From assembly GCA_900642245.1 (NCBI GenBank), contig CAAAJI010000067.1:159654-183126 (forward strand): a DNA stretch of 23,473 nucleotides, in the 5' to 3' direction. A program made the translations under genes and the position numbers. The stretch comes from Fragilaria radians. Its lineage: Eukaryota > Bacillariophyta > Fragilariophyceae > Fragilariales > Fragilariaceae. The notes under the pieces were generated by a model, which did no database searches, was not told the origin of the DNA, and saw nothing but the letters and a program-made list of their open reading frames with translations. Positions 20,507 through 23,473 of this stretch are shown one piece after another; the stretch's first letter is position 1, and each line of letters starts with the position of its first letter.

Positions 20507-20583
20507 AGCCCTTGGTCGCCGGTTCAAACCCGGCCTGGAGTAACGCACTCTTGTAACTCAGTGGTCAGAGTGGGGGTCTTATG
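20507..20583 (+). tRNA. Circularly permuted tRNA gene, anticodon UAU (Ile) if joined at 37/38
   Basis: The 3' half comes first: A38 (20507), anticodon stem GCCCT (20508-20512), variable loop TGGTC, T stem GCCGG, loop TTCAAAC, CCGGC (20518-20534), acceptor CTGGAGT (20535-20541), discriminator A (20542). After four bases (ACGC) comes the 5' half: acceptor ACTCTTG (20547-20553), T8 A9, D arm ACTC-AGTGGTCA-GAGT (20556-20571), G26, anticodon stem GGGGT (20573-20577), loop CTTATG (20578-20583). Reassembled it is 73 nt with U8-A14, G15-C48, G18G19, T54T55C56, G53-C61, A58 and a 5-nt variable loop. The acceptor has one U-G and one U-U pair; the anticodon stem has two G-U pairs. Outer flanks pair: 20485-20497 with 20588-20601, one bulged base. 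The 3' junction lies in a 3-nt bulge (ACA) as in bulge-helix-bulge sites. G37 is unusual for Ile. Confidence 0.75.
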
Positions 20584-20609
20584 TCTGGCTCGCGATGTTA
20601 CGAATCTTC

Positions 20610-20613
20610 TTTT
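20610..20613 (+). terminator. Likely RNA polymerase III terminator
   Basis: TTTT, 27 bases past the end of the 5' half of the permuted tRNA and just beyond the flank helix. It is in the right place to end a polymerase III transcript that includes both flanks. Confidence 0.45.
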
Positions 20614-21628
20614 GTTATTTATCAAAAGGTTTTTACTCAATCATTCAGGACAACTTTATCCTTCTTTTTAAAACATTAAGCAATAAATATACAACAGACT
20701 TATCCTCTAGCAGATGGGAACCTGTTTGGATTCTACTGGAATACAAAGTTTTCTACTAACTGCTTGCTTACTGCATTCAAAACCGTTTGCCTTCTCTTAT
20801 TACATGACCACAACACAGTCAAGATACATCAGGGATGGTTTAATATTATAATGGATGAATCAATGCCTCTGATATTAAGCATGTATTGCTAGTCAAAAAT
20901 AGTTTATATTATCTCTTTGTTAAAAAGATTTAATCTACTAGAAATGTACCTTTCTTTGATCAAATGCATACAATCATGATATTGATTGACGATAAAAACG
21001 TGCAAATCTTTGTATCGAGAGAAATTATTTATGAACAATACAACAAGACGTTTTGGCATTGTACATGAATTTTGTTCTTATCTTAGTGCCTTTAATTGAG
21101 ATTGCAATTTAGTTGGGATGTTCCATTTAGGCCAAGAGGATCTCAAGGCTTGAATTTAGAGCATGCCAAGATGAATGAGATTATTATAGTCAAGTTTTAT
21201 GCAGAGCATCCATGTGGACGTACCACTTGACGTTAAACACTTTTCTTAGGTACTGGAATTGTCTGATTGCAAATTTATGCCACATTGAAAACAAAAAAGA
21301 GGATAATTGAAATTCTTAAAGGTCATGATCCAAATGTTCTTTATGATAGGAAGTCTATAATTTTGAAACGAGGGGATTCTCGATATTACAAAGCCTGATT
21401 TTTGACGCCCTAAATGATTTAAGAACTCAAGAAATGTTACGAGCAACTCCTGGGGATTGAACGCCAAAGTTGTGCCAATTGTGTTACTAGCTTCAAAGAT
21501 AATCAACCTCATGTTCTGGATCACAAGTTTAAAAATGACGCCAAAGTGTTTCTCTATGAGCTGGTCAACATAGGAATGGTGACGGAATAAAAAGTCTTAA
21601 CTTAGCACAGCCAGCGTAACAAAAATTA
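20614..21628. other. AT-rich intergenic DNA
   Basis: No gene recognised. Around 21246-21590 both strands are partly open; the plus strand reads ILKGHDPNVLYDRKSIILKR and, after stops, CANCVTSFKDNQPHVLDHKF. This may be a decayed coding sequence, but no family can be named. Confidence 0.4.
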
Positions 21629-22690
21629 TTAATCTCGTTTCATCACTAGTTTTTGCTCAGTTTGCCCTTCAAGGCAAATAAGCAATCCAAGAAAAACAAG
21701 ATCACATCCCCAAAATGTTACCGTTGGTGCCATGAATGTATCACCCCATGATTGACCTAGATTCTTGCACGCTGCTGCATCAAAGACAATACCAATTATC
21801 AGGGAAAGTAGCCCAATTCCAGATATTGTGCAACCCAATGCAACACTTGAAGACACACGATGACCCCTGGATAGTTTACTCTTTCTTTTCACGAAAGACT
21901 CGCGAAAATAGTTTGAAGAACATTTCAAAATAATGGTACAGCATTTTGTTGCAGCGGTCACCACTGGAAGCAAGTACATCAATTCGATTCCAATTGTTAT
22001 TTCATAGGATTTGAAAGCCAATAAAGTTAAAAACGATGTGATGGCTCCAATCGCAATGTGTTTATTCCTTAACTTCATAACTTTTAAATGAGGGGAAAGA
22101 TTAAAACTCGATGATTCTGATTTGCATATCGTATCATAATCGCAACCCATGGTTAATGCCATCGCAGACCAACCTGTCATGAGGCAATCGAAAGCCCATA
22201 AAATTGGATATTTCTGAGGCAAAGTATAGCTTTGCGATAAAAGATTCGACGGCGATGATACCAAGCAGTGTAATGGTAAGGCGAACAGGTTCATCAGACC
22301 AAAGAATAAAAAAGCTGCAGCAAAGGAGGGAAGAGGAGTATCATTTTTGTGACATCGCTTGATGATTCGTACTTTGGAAAAATCTCTTTGGGTGCATGAT
22401 GATGAATTCCGTTTCGAGGCTTCTTTGGGAGATAATTCATCCTCCTCTCTAGGATGAAGCAATATCATCGATGCTCCGGAAAATCCTATCAAAATCCCAA
22501 CAATTGCGCCAACTCCCAATACAGGATTACGAATGGTCGATGTTAGTGTTATCCAAGGAATTCGTATCATGAATTCAGGACACGTTTTTGCTACTGAGCT
22601 TGGGAAAAAATGATCGAATGCATCAGGTAATCTTCGCTGTAGTATATTGGTGACTGAAGGGAAGAATGAAAGAAGAAAAACTTGGCTCAT
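21629..22690 (-). CDS. Unrecognised seven-helix membrane protein
   Basis: Intact 353-codon frame from an ATG at 22690. Seven hydrophobic stretches are visible at about 56-78, 122-144, 162-182, 211-226, 232-256, 282-306 and 319-341, separated by short polar loops; a basic/acidic loop at 79-118 is rich in Ser, Lys and Arg. Membrane-embedded or adjacent polar residues include D168 (WAFDCLMTGWSA), D184 (GCDYD), D304 (FDAAAC) and D330 (FWGCDLVF). The His pattern of the alkaline-ceramidase/PAQR superfamily is not present, so I do not assign it there. There is no signal peptide distinct from the first 20 hydrophobic residues. It could be a transporter or membrane enzyme. Single exon as read; no strong splice sites disrupt it. 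Function unknown. Confidence 0.7.
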   Translation of the reverse strand: MSQVFLLSFFPSVTNILQRRLPDAFDHFFPSSVAKTCPEFMIRIPWITLTSTIRNPVLGVGAIVGILIGFSGASMILLHPREEDELSPKEASKRNSSSCTQRDFSKVRIIKRCHKNDTPLPSFAAAFLFFGLMNLFALPLHCLVSSPSNLLSQSYTLPQKYPILWAFDCLMTGWSAMALTMGCDYDTICKSESSSFNLSPHLKVMKLRNKHIAIGAITSFLTLLAFKSYEITIGIELMYLLPVVTAATKCCTIILKCSSNYFRESFVKRKSKLSRGHRVSSSVALGCTISGIGLLSLIIGIVFDAAACKNLGQSWGDTFMAPTVTFWGCDLVFLGLLICLEGQTEQKLVMKRD

Positions 22691-23473
22691 TGTGTTGAGT
22701 GAAAATAGACTGAGAGTCGTGTGTCAGTGAAAAAATATTCAAGCGAATTAACTTTTGCAAGACTCTTCTTGAAGTATAAAACCTCCTGGTATCAAATTAT
22801 GAGATTGGAATTTGTAACCACATCAATCCAAGAGCAAAAAGGCAAAGGAAATAGTTGGAAGAGTTGCACAAGAGTAATATCCAATGCATTATTCAAAGAC
22901 ATTGTTTCAAAAACAATTTCAAGCATGTGTGCTCTGAGGAGACTATCAAGTGGTTAATGTCCTTCCGTGAAATTTAGAAGCTGATACCCCTCAAGAAATC
23001 TACTTACAGGACCAATGGGGGTATGGAACTTGCCCTTCTAAGCATCACTTGAAAAGCAGGTTGGATGCAAAAGATGCAGATTTTCTTGAAAATATCTATT
23101 GGAGTTAATGATTATAGATAAAGGCCTAGAATATTCCTAAGCAGACTATTTGTGTCTAGAAGTACACTGTGAGGTGGAATAAAGCCCAGAAGAGGATGAT
23201 TGAATCTCTCCTCTATATTGACTTAATATTCAATATTTCTTTTGAGATGCAGAGAAATTCCAAGTTCTCCTTGGAAATGGTTCATTTATCATTCAGAACC
23301 GGGGCTTAGTATAACCTCTGCGCGTTGATTAATGTATCTCCAAATCTTATGGTGTTTATCTCACCACGGGTACTCCATGTGGTGATTTTCTGCATTTAAA
23401 TCAATGTAAGTTGTTGGCAGGAGTTTACCAGTGACGAGGTTATCCCTTTCTGGCCTTGTTGTAGGTCAATGCT
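22691..23473. other. Intergenic DNA to the window end
   Basis: The left edge must hold the promoter of the seven-helix protein. An open stretch at about 22799-22957 (plus), reading through GKGNSWKSCTRVISNALFKD, has no recognised family. Nothing else is identifiable. Confidence 0.4.

Noticed and set aside
20470..20542. A conventional tRNA ending at the T-arm half
   Set aside because: No D arm and no 5' acceptor strand occur in the roughly 40 bases before the anticodon-stem strand; the upstream sequence instead pairs with the flank after the D-arm half.
20547..20620. A conventional tRNA starting at the D-arm half
   Set aside because: Downstream of the D arm the anticodon stem cannot close (GGGGT against CTGGC), there is no T stem, and no sequence complementary to the acceptor strand ACTCTTG follows. 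The matching parts all lie upstream.

Overview
This is nuclear DNA from a eukaryotic microbe. Coding genes are interrupted by short GT-AG introns (69 to 235 nt), the inter-gene DNA is AT-rich, and it is littered with decayed Ty1/copia-type retroelements resembling those of diatoms and other red-lineage algae. A stramenopile or related microalga is the best guess from gene style and retroelement flavour, but the sequence alone does not prove it.

Layout. 1-2.7 kb: a divergent pair, a secreted/ER prolyl 4-hydroxylase (minus) and a SpoU/TrmH-type RNA 2'-O-methyltransferase (plus), sharing a promoter of about 90-140 bp. 2.7-10.2 kb: a gene-free transposon graveyard holding pieces of three copia elements (3.4-3.7 kb plus; 7.3-8.2 kb plus; 8.4-9.6 kb minus), a probable DDE transposase relic (4.1-4.5 kb minus) and a 49-bp inverted repeat pair (5.4-5.7 kb). 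10.2-14.4 kb: an RCC1-repeat protein (plus) converging on a CCA-adding tRNA nucleotidyltransferase (minus). 14.4-17.0 kb: mostly empty, with one unrecognised 102-codon open fragment. 17.0-19.6 kb: a two-exon ATG11/FIP200-like autophagy scaffold (plus). 20.0-20.4 kb: LSM2 (minus), whose intron lies directly after the start codon. 20.5 kb: a circularly permuted tRNA gene. 21.6-22.7 kb: an unrecognised seven-helix membrane protein (minus). The last 0.8 kb shows nothing recognisable.

The standout is the tRNA at 20507-20583. The 3' half (anticodon-stem 3' strand, variable loop, T arm, acceptor 3' strand) lies upstream of the 5' half (acceptor 5' strand, D arm, anticodon-stem 5' strand, anticodon loop), with four bases between them. 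Reordered, the halves give a 73-nt tRNA with nearly all invariant bases, and the outer flanks can pair as an extended bulge-helix-bulge precursor. Permuted tRNA genes are known, as far as I recall, from cyanidiophyte red algae, prasinophyte green algae, a chlorarachniophyte nucleomorph and some archaea.

Several genes touch RNA metabolism (CCA-adding enzyme, RNA methyltransferase, LSM2, tRNA), but they have separate promoters and I see no sign of co-regulation. The gene models of the prolyl 4-hydroxylase, CCA enzyme, ATG11-like protein and LSM2 were rebuilt from splice sites whose phases match exactly.
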